Shown: positions 32,984-41,200 of the stretch, one piece after another
How positions within the stretch are numbered: the first letter of the stretch is position 1
How the letters are laid out: each line of letters begins with the position of its first letter
Source of the DNA: Streptomyces noursei ATCC 11455
Lineage (GTDB): Bacteria > Actinomycetota > Actinomycetes > Streptomycetales > Streptomycetaceae
Assembly: GCF_001704275.1 (NCBI RefSeq)
Contig: NZ_CP011533.1
Span: 4,030,001-4,094,000, forward strand
Direction: 5' to 3'
DNA length: 64,000 bases
Made by a program: the position numbers and the translations under genes
The notes under the pieces: generated by a model
What the model was told of the DNA's origin: nothing
Database searches by the model: none
Seen by the model: the letters and a program-made list of their open reading frames with translations, nothing else

Positions 32984-34582
32984 TCACATCCGGAAGACGC
33001 CGAAACCGCCCCGCGCGCCCTCGACCGGCGCGGTGTGGACGGCGGACAGGCACAGGCCGAGGACGGTTCGGGTGTCGCGCGGGTCGATGACGCCGTCGTC
33101 GTACAGCCGCCCGGACAGGAACATCGGCAGCGACTCGGCCTCGATCTGCTGCTCCACCATGGCGCGCAGCGCCGCGTCGCCCGCCGCGTCGTACGGCTGC
33201 CCCTTCGCGGCGGCGGAGGCCCGCGCCACGATGGAGAGCACCCCGGCGAGCTGCTGCGGCCCCATCACCGCCGACTTGGCGCTCGGCCAGGCGAACAGGA
33301 ACCGCGGGTCGTAGGCCCGGCCGCACATCCCGTAGTGCCCGGCCCCGTACGACGCGCCCATCAGCACCGAGAGGTGCGGCACCCGCGAGTTCGACACCGC
33401 GTTGATCATCATCGCGCCGTGCTTGATGATGCCGCCCTGTTCGTACTCCTTGCCGACCATGTAGCCGGTGGTGTTGTGCAGGAAGATCAACGGGATGTCC
33501 CGCTGGTTGGCCAACTGGATGAACTGTGCGGCCTTCTGGCTCTCCGCGCTGAACAGCACGCCCTGCGCGTTGGCGAGGATGCCGACCGGATAGCCGTGCA
33601 GCTCCGCCCACCCCGTCGCCAAGCTCGACCCGTACAGCGGCTTGAACTCGTCGAAGTCCGACCCGTCGACGATCCGGGCGATCACCTCGCGCGGATCGAA
33701 CGGCGCCTTGAGATCGCCCGGAACGATCCCCAGCAGCTCCTCCTGGTCGTACTTCGGCGGCGCGGCCGGGCCCGGATCGGGGTGCGCCTTGCGCCAGTTG
33801 AGCCGGGCCACCACCCGGCGCGCCTGTCGCAGCGCGTCCGGTTCGTCGACCGCGAAGTAGTCCGCGAGCCCCGAGGTCCGGGCGTGCATCTCGGCCCCGC
33901 CCAGCGACTCGTCGTCGCTCTCCTCGCCGGTCGCCATCTTCACCAGCGGCGGCCCGCCGAGGAAGACCTTGGCCCGCTCCTTCACCATGATCACGTGGTC
34001 CGACATCCCGGGGACGTACGCGCCCCCGGCCGTCGAGTTCCCGAAGACCACCGCCACCGTCGGAATGCCCGCGGCGGACAGTCGCGTCAGGTCCTTGAAG
34101 AGCGCCCCGCCGGGGATGAAGATCTCCTTCTGGCTCGGCAGGTCGGCCCCGCCCGACTCCACCAGGCTGACCACCGGCAGCCGATCGGCGAACGCGATCT
34201 CATTGGCCCGCAGCGCCTTCTTGAGCGTCCACGGATTGCTCGCCCCGCCCCGCACGGTCGGATCGTTCGCGGTGATCAGGCACTCCACGCCCTCGATCAC
34301 CCCGATCCCGGTGACCAGCGAGGCCCCCACCGCGTAGTCGCTGCCCCACCCGGCGAGCGGCGACAGCTCCAGGAACGGCGTATCGGGGTCCAGCAGCAGC
34401 TCGATCCGCTCCCGGGCCAGCAGCTTGCCCCGCTCACGGTGCCGGGCGACGTACTTCTCCCCGCCGCCGGCGAGCGCCTTGGCGTGCTCGCCGGCCAGCT
34501 CCCCCAACTTCTCCAGCATCGCCGCCCGCCGCTCGGCGTACTCGGCACCGGACGGATCCAGCGCGCTCCCCAGGACGGTCAA
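32984..34582 (-). CDS. Carboxyltransferase (beta) subunit of acyl-CoA carboxylase
   Basis: About 532 aa. It transfers CO2 from carboxybiotin to an acyl-CoA. The fold is of the methylcrotonyl/geranyl-CoA carboxylase type: TANDPTVRGGASNPWTLKKA, then PVVSLVESGGADLPSQKEIF, and ATGEESDDESLGGAEMHARTSGLADY, with the C-lobe HNTTGYMVGKEYEQGGIIKHGA and MGASYGAGHYGMCGRAYDP. It starts at TTG (34582), which overlaps the atuA-like stop (TTGA), with GGAGG 7 nt upstream. Context with an AtuA homologue favours a geranyl/citronellyl-type or methylcrotonyl substrate; sequence alone does not decide. Confidence 0.92.
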   Translation of the reverse strand: MTVLGSALDPSGAEYAERRAAMLEKLGELAGEHAKALAGGGEKYVARHRERGKLLARERIELLLDPDTPFLELSPLAGWGSDYAVGASLVTGIGVIEGVECLITANDPTVRGGASNPWTLKKALRANEIAFADRLPVVSLVESGGADLPSQKEIFIPGGALFKDLTRLSAAGIPTVAVVFGNSTAGGAYVPGMSDHVIMVKERAKVFLGGPPLVKMATGEESDDESLGGAEMHARTSGLADYFAVDEPDALRQARRVVARLNWRKAHPDPGPAAPPKYDQEELLGIVPGDLKAPFDPREVIARIVDGSDFDEFKPLYGSSLATGWAELHGYPVGILANAQGVLFSAESQKAAQFIQLANQRDIPLIFLHNTTGYMVGKEYEQGGIIKHGAMMINAVSNSRVPHLSVLMGASYGAGHYGMCGRAYDPRFLFAWPSAKSAVMGPQQLAGVLSIVARASAAAKGQPYDAAGDAALRAMVEQQIEAESLPMFLSGRLYDDGVIDPRDTRTVLGLCLSAVHTAPVEGARGGFGVFRM

Positions 34583-36288
34583 AGCAACACCTCCGGTATC
34601 TCCACATGGCGGGAGCGCAGCCACTCCCCCAGCGCCTTGGCCTGCGGATCGAACCGGGCCTGCGAGGCGACGCCCTCGCCGAGCAGTCCGTCCACCGTGA
34701 AGTTCAGCGCCCGCAGATTGGGCAGGTCCTCTCGACACACCGTCAACTTCTCGGTCTCCGGCATGAGTTGACGGAATCTCGACACCGTCAGCTCGTGCGC
34801 GAGCCATCGCCACGCCCGGTCCGTCCGGACCCACACCCCGACGTTCGCCGACCCGCCCTTGTCGCCGCTGCGGGCCCCGGCGACGAGCCCCAGGGGCGCC
34901 CGCCGGGTCGGCCCCGCCGGCAACGGCTCCGGCAGCTCCGCGGGCACGGCGGCCGGCTCGCCCGCCGCCCCCGGCGCGGGCGGGATCCGCACCCGCTCCC
35001 CGTCCGGCAGCACCGCCACCTGCCGCACGTCCTCGGCCGCCGCATACGCCGCCTCGAACACCCCGTACGGGGCGCCCTTGCCCGGCGGCGCCGTCACATG
35101 GAAGCCCGGGTAACTGGCCAGCGCCAGCTCGATCGCCGCCCCGCTCACGGCCCGCCCCACGGCCTCGGCGTCCGGATCGCGCACCACCAGCCGCAGCAGC
35201 GCACTCGCCTCCTCCTGCACCCCGGCGTCCCCGTGGTCGGTCCGCGCCAGCGACCAGCTCACCTCCCTCGGACGGCGCCCGGCGCGCTCCAGCGCCTCCT
35301 CCAACTGCCCGCGCACCAGCCGCGCCTTGGCCTCGATGTCCAGTCCGGTGAGCACGAACACCACCTCGTTGCGCCAGCCGCCCATCCGGGTCAGCCCGAC
35401 CTTCAACGTCGCCGGTGGCGCCTCGCCCCGCACCCCCTCGATCCGCACCCGGTCCGGTCCGTCCTCCGTCAGCCGTACGGTGTCCAGCCGCGCCGTCACG
35501 TCCGGCCCCGGGTAGCGCGCCCCCGCCGTCTCGTAGAGCAGCTGGGCGGTCACCGTCCCCGTCGTGACCGCGCCCCCGGTCCCCGGGTGCTTGGTGATCA
35601 CGGCGCTGCCGTCGGAGTGGATCTCGGCCAGCGGGAACCCGGGCCGCCGCACGTCACCCAACTCGCCGAAGAACGCGTAGTTCCCGCCCGTCGCCTGCGT
35701 CCCGCACTCCAGCACGTGCCCCGCGACCACCGCTCCCGCCAACCGGTCGTGGTCGTCCGCCGCCCAGCCGAAGTGCGCCGCGGCCGGCCCGCTGACCAGC
35801 GCCGCGTCCGCCACCCGACCGGTGACCACGACGTCCGCCCCGCCCCGCAGGCACGCCGCGATCCCCGCGCCGCCCAGGTAGGCGTTGGCGGTGAGCACGC
35901 CCTCGCCCCAGCCGCGCCCCACCAGGTCGTCGCCCTCGACGTGCGCGACCCGCACCGGGACGCCGACCCGTGCGCTCAACTCCCGTACCGCATCGGCCAG
36001 TCCCGCCGGATGGAGCCCGCCCGCATTCGTCACGATCTTCACGCCGTGCTCGACGGCGAGCCCCAGCCCCTCCTCCAGCTGCCGCAGGAAGGTCTTGGCG
36101 TATCCCAGCCGCGGGTCCTTCAGCCGGTCCCGCCCCAGGATCAGCATCGTCAGCTCGGCGAGGTAGTCCCCGGTCAGCACGTCCAGCGGCCCGCCGGTCA
36201 GCATCTCCCGCACGGCCTCGAACCGGTCGCCGTAGAACCCCGAGGCATTCCCGATCCGCAGCGGCGCGGCGCTCCCCCGCGCCGTCAT
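34579..36288 (-). CDS. AtuA-like protein (acyclic terpene utilisation, DUF1446)
   Basis: About 569 aa. AtuA homologues occur in citronellol/geraniol and leucine-type clusters; their reaction is not established. Family features seen: the start APLRIGNASGFYGDRFEAVREML, GLHPAGLADAVREL, RVAHVEGDDL, an extended VVTGRVADAALVSGPAA stretch and GTQATGGNYAFF. A C-terminal ferredoxin-like domain (LGLVAGARSGDKGGSANVGVW) is present, as in full-length members. It overlaps the neighbours at both ends (ATGA with the TIGR03084-type gene, TTGA with the carboxyltransferase gene), so it is coupled in the operon. ATG at 36288. Confidence 0.88.
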   Translation of the reverse strand: MTARGSAAPLRIGNASGFYGDRFEAVREMLTGGPLDVLTGDYLAELTMLILGRDRLKDPRLGYAKTFLRQLEEGLGLAVEHGVKIVTNAGGLHPAGLADAVRELSARVGVPVRVAHVEGDDLVGRGWGEGVLTANAYLGGAGIAACLRGGADVVVTGRVADAALVSGPAAAHFGWAADDHDRLAGAVVAGHVLECGTQATGGNYAFFGELGDVRRPGFPLAEIHSDGSAVITKHPGTGGAVTTGTVTAQLLYETAGARYPGPDVTARLDTVRLTEDGPDRVRIEGVRGEAPPATLKVGLTRMGGWRNEVVFVLTGLDIEAKARLVRGQLEEALERAGRRPREVSWSLARTDHGDAGVQEEASALLRLVVRDPDAEAVGRAVSGAAIELALASYPGFHVTAPPGKGAPYGVFEAAYAAAEDVRQVAVLPDGERVRIPPAPGAAGEPAAVPAELPEPLPAGPTRRAPLGLVAGARSGDKGGSANVGVWVRTDRAWRWLAHELTVSRFRQLMPETEKLTVCREDLPNLRALNFTVDGLLGEGVASQARFDPQAKALGEWLRSRHVEIPEVLL

Positions 36289-37097
36289 CGCCGCACCTCG
36301 CCCGGCGCCCGCCCGGCCCCCGCCGGCCCCGCGAAGGACTGCGCGATGCCCAACCACCGCTCGGCGTCCGCCCCCACCGCCACCAGGGAGACATCGTCCG
36401 GATGCGCCCGCTGCGTCACCAACAGGCAGAAGTCCCACGCCGTCCCGCTCACCCGCTGCGCGGCCCCCGCCGGCCCGAACGCCCACTCCTCGCCCCCGGG
36501 CCCGACCAGCTCGACCCGGAACTCCTCCGCCGGCGGCGTCAGCCCGTGCACCGTGTACGCGTAGTCCCTGGCCCGCACCCCGATCCGGGCGACGTGCCGC
36601 AGCCGCGCGGTCGGCACCCGCCGCGCCCCCAGCGCGTCCGCCACGTCCTGCCCGTGCGCCCAGGTCTCCATCAGCCGCCCGGTGGCCACCGACGCCACAC
36701 TCATCGGCGGCCCGTACCAGGGCAGCTTCGCGCCCGGGGACTGCGCCGCCAGCACCTCCAGCAGCTCGGCCCGGCTCGCCCGCCACCGCGCCAGCAGCTC
36801 GGCGGGGGCCAGCCGGGCCCCGCGCTCGGCCCCCTCGTCCACGAACGTCTCCGGCGAGGCGAGCGCCGCCGCCACCTCCCGCCCGAACCCCTCGGGATCG
36901 ACCGCGGACTGCACGGCCCGCTCGTCCGTCCACAGCAGGTGTGCGATCTGGTGCGCGATGCTCCATCCGGCGGCCGGGGTCGCCCGCCCCCACTCCGCTT
37001 CCGGCAGCCCCGCCACCAGTCCGTCGACTTCCTCACCCTCGGCCCGTAGGTCCGCCAGGACCTCCCGAACCTCCCGAACCTCCCGCGGATCGGCCAT
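36285..37097 (-). CDS. TIGR03084-type DinB/MDMPI-like metal-binding protein
   Basis: 270 aa. Helical DinB-like fold of the mycothiol-dependent maleylpyruvate-isomerase group: GWSIAHQIAHLLWTDERAV (metal-binding His region near residue 48) and METWAHGQDVADALG. It heads the leftward acyl-CoA cluster and is commonly found with acyl-CoA catabolic genes in actinobacteria. It could be a thiol-dependent isomerase or hydrolase, or an accessory; no reaction is known to me. The ATG at 37097 lies 316 bp from the divergent aerolysin-like gene, and the operon promoter must be in that gap. Confidence 0.82.
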   Translation of the reverse strand: MADPREVREVREVLADLRAEGEEVDGLVAGLPEAEWGRATPAAGWSIAHQIAHLLWTDERAVQSAVDPEGFGREVAAALASPETFVDEGAERGARLAPAELLARWRASRAELLEVLAAQSPGAKLPWYGPPMSVASVATGRLMETWAHGQDVADALGARRVPTARLRHVARIGVRARDYAYTVHGLTPPAEEFRVELVGPGGEEWAFGPAGAAQRVSGTAWDFCLLVTQRAHPDDVSLVAVGADAERWLGIAQSFAGPAGAGRAPGEVRR

Positions 37098-37413
37098 CGC
37101 GCGCTCTCCTCATCCACGCCGGACGCCCATGTCCCTTACGGACAGGGCACGTTGACAGCTGCGGTGATGCGAGAACCGAGGGTGGCAGCGCACCGGGAAA
37201 CAATCAAGCACGCATGCATGATTTCTTGCCATGCCGCGCCACGGTGCCCGGCCCGGCGCGGAAGCCACGGGCAGACGACCCGACCTGCGCATACCCCGGT
37301 TGCCCGGCAACGCCACGACTCAGGACCAAAGTCCCTATGTGCGGCGGAAGATCACCGATTGCATGGCTTCCCAAGACGATTCCCTCGTTCCGCCCCCTCG
37401 GATTGGGACCCTC
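37098..37413. other. 316-bp divergent intergenic region
   Basis: Promoters for the leftward acyl-CoA operon and the rightward aerolysin-like gene. A TTGACA sits at 37153-37158. An A-rich tract (37198-37204) and CGCATGCATG (37211-37220) break the G+C-rich background. No gene is evident here. Confidence 0.4.
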
Positions 37414-38424
37414 ATGAGCCATGTCTCCCGACGGCGCCTCCTCGCCGCCGTACCCGTCGCCGGCCTCGCGGCGGCCGTCCCCGTCACCCTCTCGACCGCC
37501 GGCACCGCGCTCGCGGCGCCCGGCAGGCCGAACGCCCCGCAGCGCAAGGCGGCCGCCCGCTCGCTCCAGGACATCACCGACGAGTGGGGGAAGTGGATGG
37601 CCCGGGAACGGTTCCCCGCCTCCAACGGCTGCCGCTTCACCGCGTCCACGGACTACGGAAAGCGCGGCGAACTGGGCGACTACCACAAGTACCAGGTCGG
37701 CACGGAATACCGCGGCATCACCTACGACCCCAGCGCCCCCACGCCCATACCGGGTCAGGTCAGCTCCGTCACCACCAACTACCGCAACGGCTCCTCGGTC
37801 GAGCAGCAGGTCACCTACAAGCAGACCAAGACGACCGAGCAGGACCTGCGCATCTCCGTGACCGAGTCACTGAAGATCGGCATCTCCATGGAGGTCTCGG
37901 CCGAGATCCCGGCCGTCGCCAAGGTCTCCGAGACCACCTCCATCGAGACCAACCTCTCCTCCACCCAGGAGTACGCCCACAAGGAGATCCAGAACTGGGG
38001 CGTCGACCTCCCGATCAAGATCCCGGCCAAGTCGGCGATCGAGGCGTCCCTCGTCATCGGCACCCAGAAGTACGACATCAACTGGACGGCCACCGTCAGC
38101 ATGACGGGCGCCGTGGCGATCTGGTTCAACGACAAGGTCGATCTCAACCACGACGGGGACCGCCACTGGCTCTGGTTCGTCCCCATCGAGGAGGTCTTCC
38201 GCGACTGCCGCGCCCACGCCATCATCGACACCTCCGGCTACGAGATCACCGGCGGCGGCGTGGACGCCTTCGCGAGCGGCAAGTTCGGCGGGGGCCAGGG
38301 CGTGTCCGTCAACGTGAACGTGGTGCAGAAGGACCTCGACGGCCGCACGAAGCGCAGCGCGCCCCAGTCGATCCCGGTCCCCCTCGACCAGAACGGCAAG
38401 AAGGTCATCCACGCCGGCCGCTGA
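37414..38424 (+). CDS. Secreted aerolysin/ETX-MTX2-like beta-pore-forming protein
   Basis: 336 aa. A Tat-type signal with the twin Arg (VSRRRLLAAVPVAGLAAAVPV) and probable cleavage ALA-AP (residues 34-36). The mature chain is Ser/Thr-rich and has the long alternating polar/non-polar strands of aerolysin-type toxins: about residues 140-185 (RISVTESLKIGISMEVSAEI) and 197-236 (DLPIKIPAKSAIEASLVIG), which in this superfamily form the pore-lining hairpin and its frame. Two Cys (73, 265) could pair. D243-x-N-x-D-x-D249 looks like a calcium loop. Either a toxin against eukaryotes or competitors, or a domesticated surface protein. It stands alone; a terminator follows. The family call is by eye from strand pattern. 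Confidence 0.75.
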   Translation: MSHVSRRRLLAAVPVAGLAAAVPVTLSTAGTALAAPGRPNAPQRKAAARSLQDITDEWGKWMARERFPASNGCRFTASTDYGKRGELGDYHKYQVGTEYRGITYDPSAPTPIPGQVSSVTTNYRNGSSVEQQVTYKQTKTTEQDLRISVTESLKIGISMEVSAEIPAVAKVSETTSIETNLSSTQEYAHKEIQNWGVDLPIKIPAKSAIEASLVIGTQKYDINWTATVSMTGAVAIWFNDKVDLNHDGDRHWLWFVPIEEVFRDCRAHAIIDTSGYEITGGGVDAFASGKFGGGQGVSVNVNVVQKDLDGRTKRSAPQSIPVPLDQNGKKVIHAGR

Positions 38425-38448
38425 TCCCCCACCCGCGTCGACCATGCG

Positions 38449-38479
38449 AACGGCCACCTCCGTGACGGGGGTGGCCGTT
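38449..38479. terminator. Bidirectional terminator hairpin
   Basis: AACGGCCACC (38449-38458) pairs with GGTGGCCGTT (38470-38479) over an 11-nt loop, between the convergent aerolysin-like and HTH-TPR genes. Confidence 0.7.
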
Positions 38480-38485
38480 GCGTCG

Positions 38486-39826
38486 TCAGGCGAGCCAAGA
38501 AGAGGGGGTAACCGATCGCGCCCGCTCGTAGAGTTCCCGTGCGGCATGGTTTTTGAGGTGGGGACGAATTCGCGTGTACATGGATCGAACGCGATCGTCC
38601 GCACGGCCGGACTGAACGCTCGGGTAGTCGTCGAGAGCGAGATTCCAGGTCTCGCAGGCGGCTTCAAGGTGTCCCAGTTCCAGCTGACGCTCGGCCAGAG
38701 TGCACCGGTGCCGGACGCGTGCGCGTCGATATACACCATGCCGTTGCCGGTCCGACTGCTCCAATGCACTGATCGATCCGGCCGTGTCGCCGAGTTCATA
38801 CCGCACCTGACTCACGTGGTACAGCAGCGACGACGGGTCGTACGAACCGAACGCCTTTGCCCGGGACTCCGCCTTTTCCATGGCCGCCTCAGCTTCGCGC
38901 ATGTACGTCAAGGCGCTTTTGCTGTCGCCGATTTGCGCTGACGCGTGGGCCTGTTGGCCAGCGAGGAAGGCACGCATTCTCGGGCCGGCGTTCGGTGATG
39001 CGGACGCGGCGGCGTCGGCAAGTCGCATGGCCTGTCGCCCGTGTCCGAGGTCCACCGCCTGAACACTCATGCCCCGCAGCGTGGTGCAGTACGTCAAGTG
39101 GTCCTCGGACGCACCGGCAAGTTCCAGCGCCTTCACGTAGTACTGCTGGGCCAGCCCGTGAACCCCCTCGTCCACCGCCATGTACCCGGTGAGGTAGCAC
39201 AAGTCGGATGCGGCCGACATCATCGCCTTACGCACCGGGTCCGGGGCATCGGCCCTGAGATACGGGGTGACCGTATTCACGAGGAACGCCGCAGCCATCG
39301 GCCGAGCATGGCGACCGCCGAACTGATCGTCGAGGTCGGAAAGTCGCTCGGTCATCGCGATGACCATTTCGACTTCCGGCATCCCTACGCGCTGCACCTG
39401 GCCCGTCTGGACGGCTTCCATTCGGCCGACCACGTCAGACCAACCAGGCACGTTGAGGGCGACGGAGAACAGCCCGGCCTCAATGACACTGCGGCGTGAA
39501 GGGTCCATGTCTCCCCTGCCGAGGTCGACAAGCCCCTCCACGGCACCCGGACGGGCGTGCGAGTGATCGGGAGGCGGTGGGAACCCCGCCTCATGGTGCG
39601 TGACTGGGCGACCAAGCTTGCGGGCCAAGGCTTCCAAGACCAGCGATCGGGTGCCCTCCCTTGGCATATGGCCCTTGAGCCATTGATGAACGGACGGCTC
39701 CCGGTACTTCACGGGAGTTCGCCGTTCGGTGCCAATGCGGTTGACCTCCTGTGCGAACTGCCGGAGCGTCCAGCCCGTCTCGCGGTGCAGCCGCTCAAGA
39801 CCTCTGTTCGGTTCGGGCGTACCCAC
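38486..39826 (-). CDS. XRE-like HTH regulator with TPR-like domain
   Basis: 446 aa. HTH about residues 8-60 (LERLHRETGWTLRQFAQEVN, then YREPSVHQWLKGHMPREGT), followed by a helical TPR-like region including GYMAVDEGVHGLAQQYYVKAL, similar to the protein at 7125-8516. Such regulators often sense small molecules or peptides and sit beside small target genes. The GTG at 39826 has GAGGAG about 10 nt upstream. It diverges from five tiny coupled genes; a TTAAAG/CTTTAA palindrome lies 31 bp before its start and could be the shared operator. Convergent with the aerolysin-like gene. Confidence 0.85.
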   Translation of the reverse strand: MGTPEPNRGLERLHRETGWTLRQFAQEVNRIGTERRTPVKYREPSVHQWLKGHMPREGTRSLVLEALARKLGRPVTHHEAGFPPPPDHSHARPGAVEGLVDLGRGDMDPSRRSVIEAGLFSVALNVPGWSDVVGRMEAVQTGQVQRVGMPEVEMVIAMTERLSDLDDQFGGRHARPMAAAFLVNTVTPYLRADAPDPVRKAMMSAASDLCYLTGYMAVDEGVHGLAQQYYVKALELAGASEDHLTYCTTLRGMSVQAVDLGHGRQAMRLADAAASASPNAGPRMRAFLAGQQAHASAQIGDSKSALTYMREAEAAMEKAESRAKAFGSYDPSSLLYHVSQVRYELGDTAGSISALEQSDRQRHGVYRRARVRHRCTLAERQLELGHLEAACETWNLALDDYPSVQSGRADDRVRSMYTRIRPHLKNHAARELYERARSVTPSSWLA

Positions 39827-39856
39827 GTGCGCTCAACTCCTCGGACTGGTCTGCTC

Positions 39857-39870
39857 TTAAAGCTCTTTAA
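39857..39870. promoter_or_regulatory. A+T-rich palindrome TTAAAG-CT-CTTTAA
   Basis: A 6-bp perfect inverted repeat with a 2-nt spacer, 31 bp upstream of the HTH-TPR start in otherwise G+C-rich DNA. It is positioned as a promoter/operator element. Confidence 0.5.
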
Positions 39871-40046
39871 AACCACTCCTGTTGCCACGGTACCGCTGCG
39901 TGTGGCGGGCCAGTTGCCTAGAGCGAGCACAGTTCGCCCGTCAAAGCGTCACCCCACACCAGACGTGGGGCGGCAGATACGGAACACCCCGGCGACCGTC
40001 CGCACGGTCCCGGGGCATGGCCACCAACCCTCTGGAGGTTGACGAC

Positions 40047-40361
40047 ATGCGCAAACATAGCGCCCGGATCTTCGCATCGCTGCTGCGGGTGTTACCGCCC
40101 GCACGGGGCCGGCATCGTGCGGGCGACGCACCGCCCATGCCCGAGTGTCCGGACATCCCGACCGTCGCCCTCCCCCGCGTCCCCGTCGAACGGCGGTTGC
40201 TGCGGGGTGAGGACGTGGCCCTGATCCGTCCGTATGTCCTGTCCCCACGGGAGCGCCGGGAGCGCCGGTTGCAACGGGGGCGGTGCCGGGCCCCGTGGCT
40301 CTCGACGTACGGCGTCGATGCGGGGCCGCGTCGGATTCACGGGGTCGAGGTGGGGTGCTGA
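40047..40361 (+). CDS. Small basic protein of unknown function (first of five)
   Basis: About 104 aa, strongly Arg-rich. ATG at 40047 with GGAGG 8 nt upstream. The C-terminal half (ERRERRLQRGRCRAPWLSTYGVDAGPRRIHGVEV) resembles small proteins I have seen encoded next to HTH-TPR regulators in Streptomyces, but I cannot name a family. No signal peptide or membrane helix. The stop shares a base with the next ATG (TGATG), so translation is coupled. It heads a cluster of five tiny genes divergent from the HTH-TPR regulator and may be under its control. Confidence 0.65.
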   Translation: MRKHSARIFASLLRVLPPARGRHRAGDAPPMPECPDIPTVALPRVPVERRLLRGEDVALIRPYVLSPRERRERRLQRGRCRAPWLSTYGVDAGPRRIHGVEVGC

Positions 40362-40555
40362 TGCCGAGCCTGAGTGGCCCGGTACACCTGAGGTACTCGT
40401 TTCCGTTGCCGCAGCCTGAACCCGTGGCCGGATGCGACGTGTGCGGCGCTCTGGCGAAGCAGCGGGCAGCGGCCCGTGCTGCCGGGAACGAGTCGAAGGT
40501 GATCGACTGCAACATCGAGATGCGTCGTCATCCGCACCCGAAGGCGGCGCGATGA
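40361..40555 (+). CDS. 64-residue protein with a CxxC motif
   Basis: 64 aa starting at ATG 40361, one base overlapping the previous stop. Contains AGCDVCGALAKQRAAARAAG, a CxxC that could hold zinc with another Cys (VIDCNIEM), and ends with a His/Lys-rich tail RRHPHPKAAR. Coupled by an ATGA overlap to the next gene. The function is unknown. Too small to place by eye in a family, but the continued reading-frame coupling supports it as a real gene. Confidence 0.6.
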   Translation: MPSLSGPVHLRYSFPLPQPEPVAGCDVCGALAKQRAAARAAGNESKVIDCNIEMRRHPHPKAAR

Positions 40556-40791
40556 CAGCCTGGACGCAGTGGCGCGACCGGATAGGGCAAGCGTGGAACC
40601 GGCACGTCAGGTATCGGGAGTCGTACCGACAGCTCGATGCCGTGCGCGATGCCCTCAAGGCCCGTACCGCGTGGGTCGATGCGCTGACCGAGGAAGAACT
40701 CGCGGAGATGCAGCGTGGGGTGGCCGAGTACGTCGAAGCGTTGCGGTCGGCGAGCGGTGATGCTCCGGAACGTCCGGAGGGCACGTCATGA
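40552..40791 (+). CDS. 79-residue helical protein
   Basis: 79 aa. ATG at 40552 overlaps the previous stop (ATGA). The sequence looks wholly alpha-helical and rich in charged residues and Trp (WTQWRDRIGQAWNRHVRYRE, then VDALTEEELAEMQRGVAEYVE), so a coiled-coil or small binding partner is possible. No known domain is recognised. The stop overlaps the ATG of the next small gene. Confidence 0.62.
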   Translation: MTAWTQWRDRIGQAWNRHVRYRESYRQLDAVRDALKARTAWVDALTEEELAEMQRGVAEYVEALRSASGDAPERPEGTS

Positions 40792-40919
40792 GGGGGCGTA
40801 AGGGAGTGCAACAGGGACCTGTACGAAACGCGGGTAGCGTGCGGTGCGGGCAGGAGATGACTCCGAACCAGGACGGTTGGTGGATTTGCTACCCGTGCGG
40901 GACCAGCAAGCCTGCGTAG
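40788..40919 (+). CDS. 43-residue zinc-ribbon-like peptide
   Basis: 43 aa, starting at ATG 40788 in an ATGA overlap with the gene before it. Contains SVRCGQEM and WWICYPCGTSKP; the C-Y-P-C and upstream Cys suggest a small metal-binding ribbon. Very short, but its coupling to the upstream gene and the similar Trp/Cys pattern (VWWRC...) in the following gene support it. Confidence 0.5.
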   Translation: MRGRKGVQQGPVRNAGSVRCGQEMTPNQDGWWICYPCGTSKPA

Positions 40920-41137
40920 ACCAGCCATGCCCCCGATGCGGCAGTCGTCTTGTCAGCACTACGGGGGTGTGGTGGCGGTGCAGCTTGGGCACTTGCCCGT
41001 ACGAGATGCCGGAGGAGGCATACAAGCTGTACTGCGAACTGTCAGAGATGGTCGATCGCGACCCTGAAGCGTTCTTCAAGATCGTGAGCGCGTACTGCTC
41101 TGAGGTTCGGGCGCTGGAGCCGGCCTGGATGCGGTGA
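40895..41137 (+). CDS. About 80-residue zinc-ribbon protein (last of five)
   Basis: Up to 80 aa from a GTG at 40895 (overlapping the preceding gene by 25 bp); the true start is unclear, and a GTG at 40844 is also in frame. A likely zinc ribbon, CPRCGSRLV...WWRCSLGTCPYEMPEEA, is followed by a helical tail (MVDRDPEAFFKIVSAYC). It shares the WW-x-C pattern with the preceding peptide, suggesting duplication and divergence. The function is unknown. Closes the set of five tiny genes; nothing is seen immediately downstream. Confidence 0.5.
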   Translation: MRDQQACVDQPCPRCGSRLVSTTGVWWRCSLGTCPYEMPEEAYKLYCELSEMVDRDPEAFFKIVSAYCSEVRALEPAWMR

Positions 41138-41200
41138 CCGAAGGTCCCGTCCGTGCACCCCCGTGGCGTGCGCGGACGGAACTGCGTGCTGTCCTTGTGA

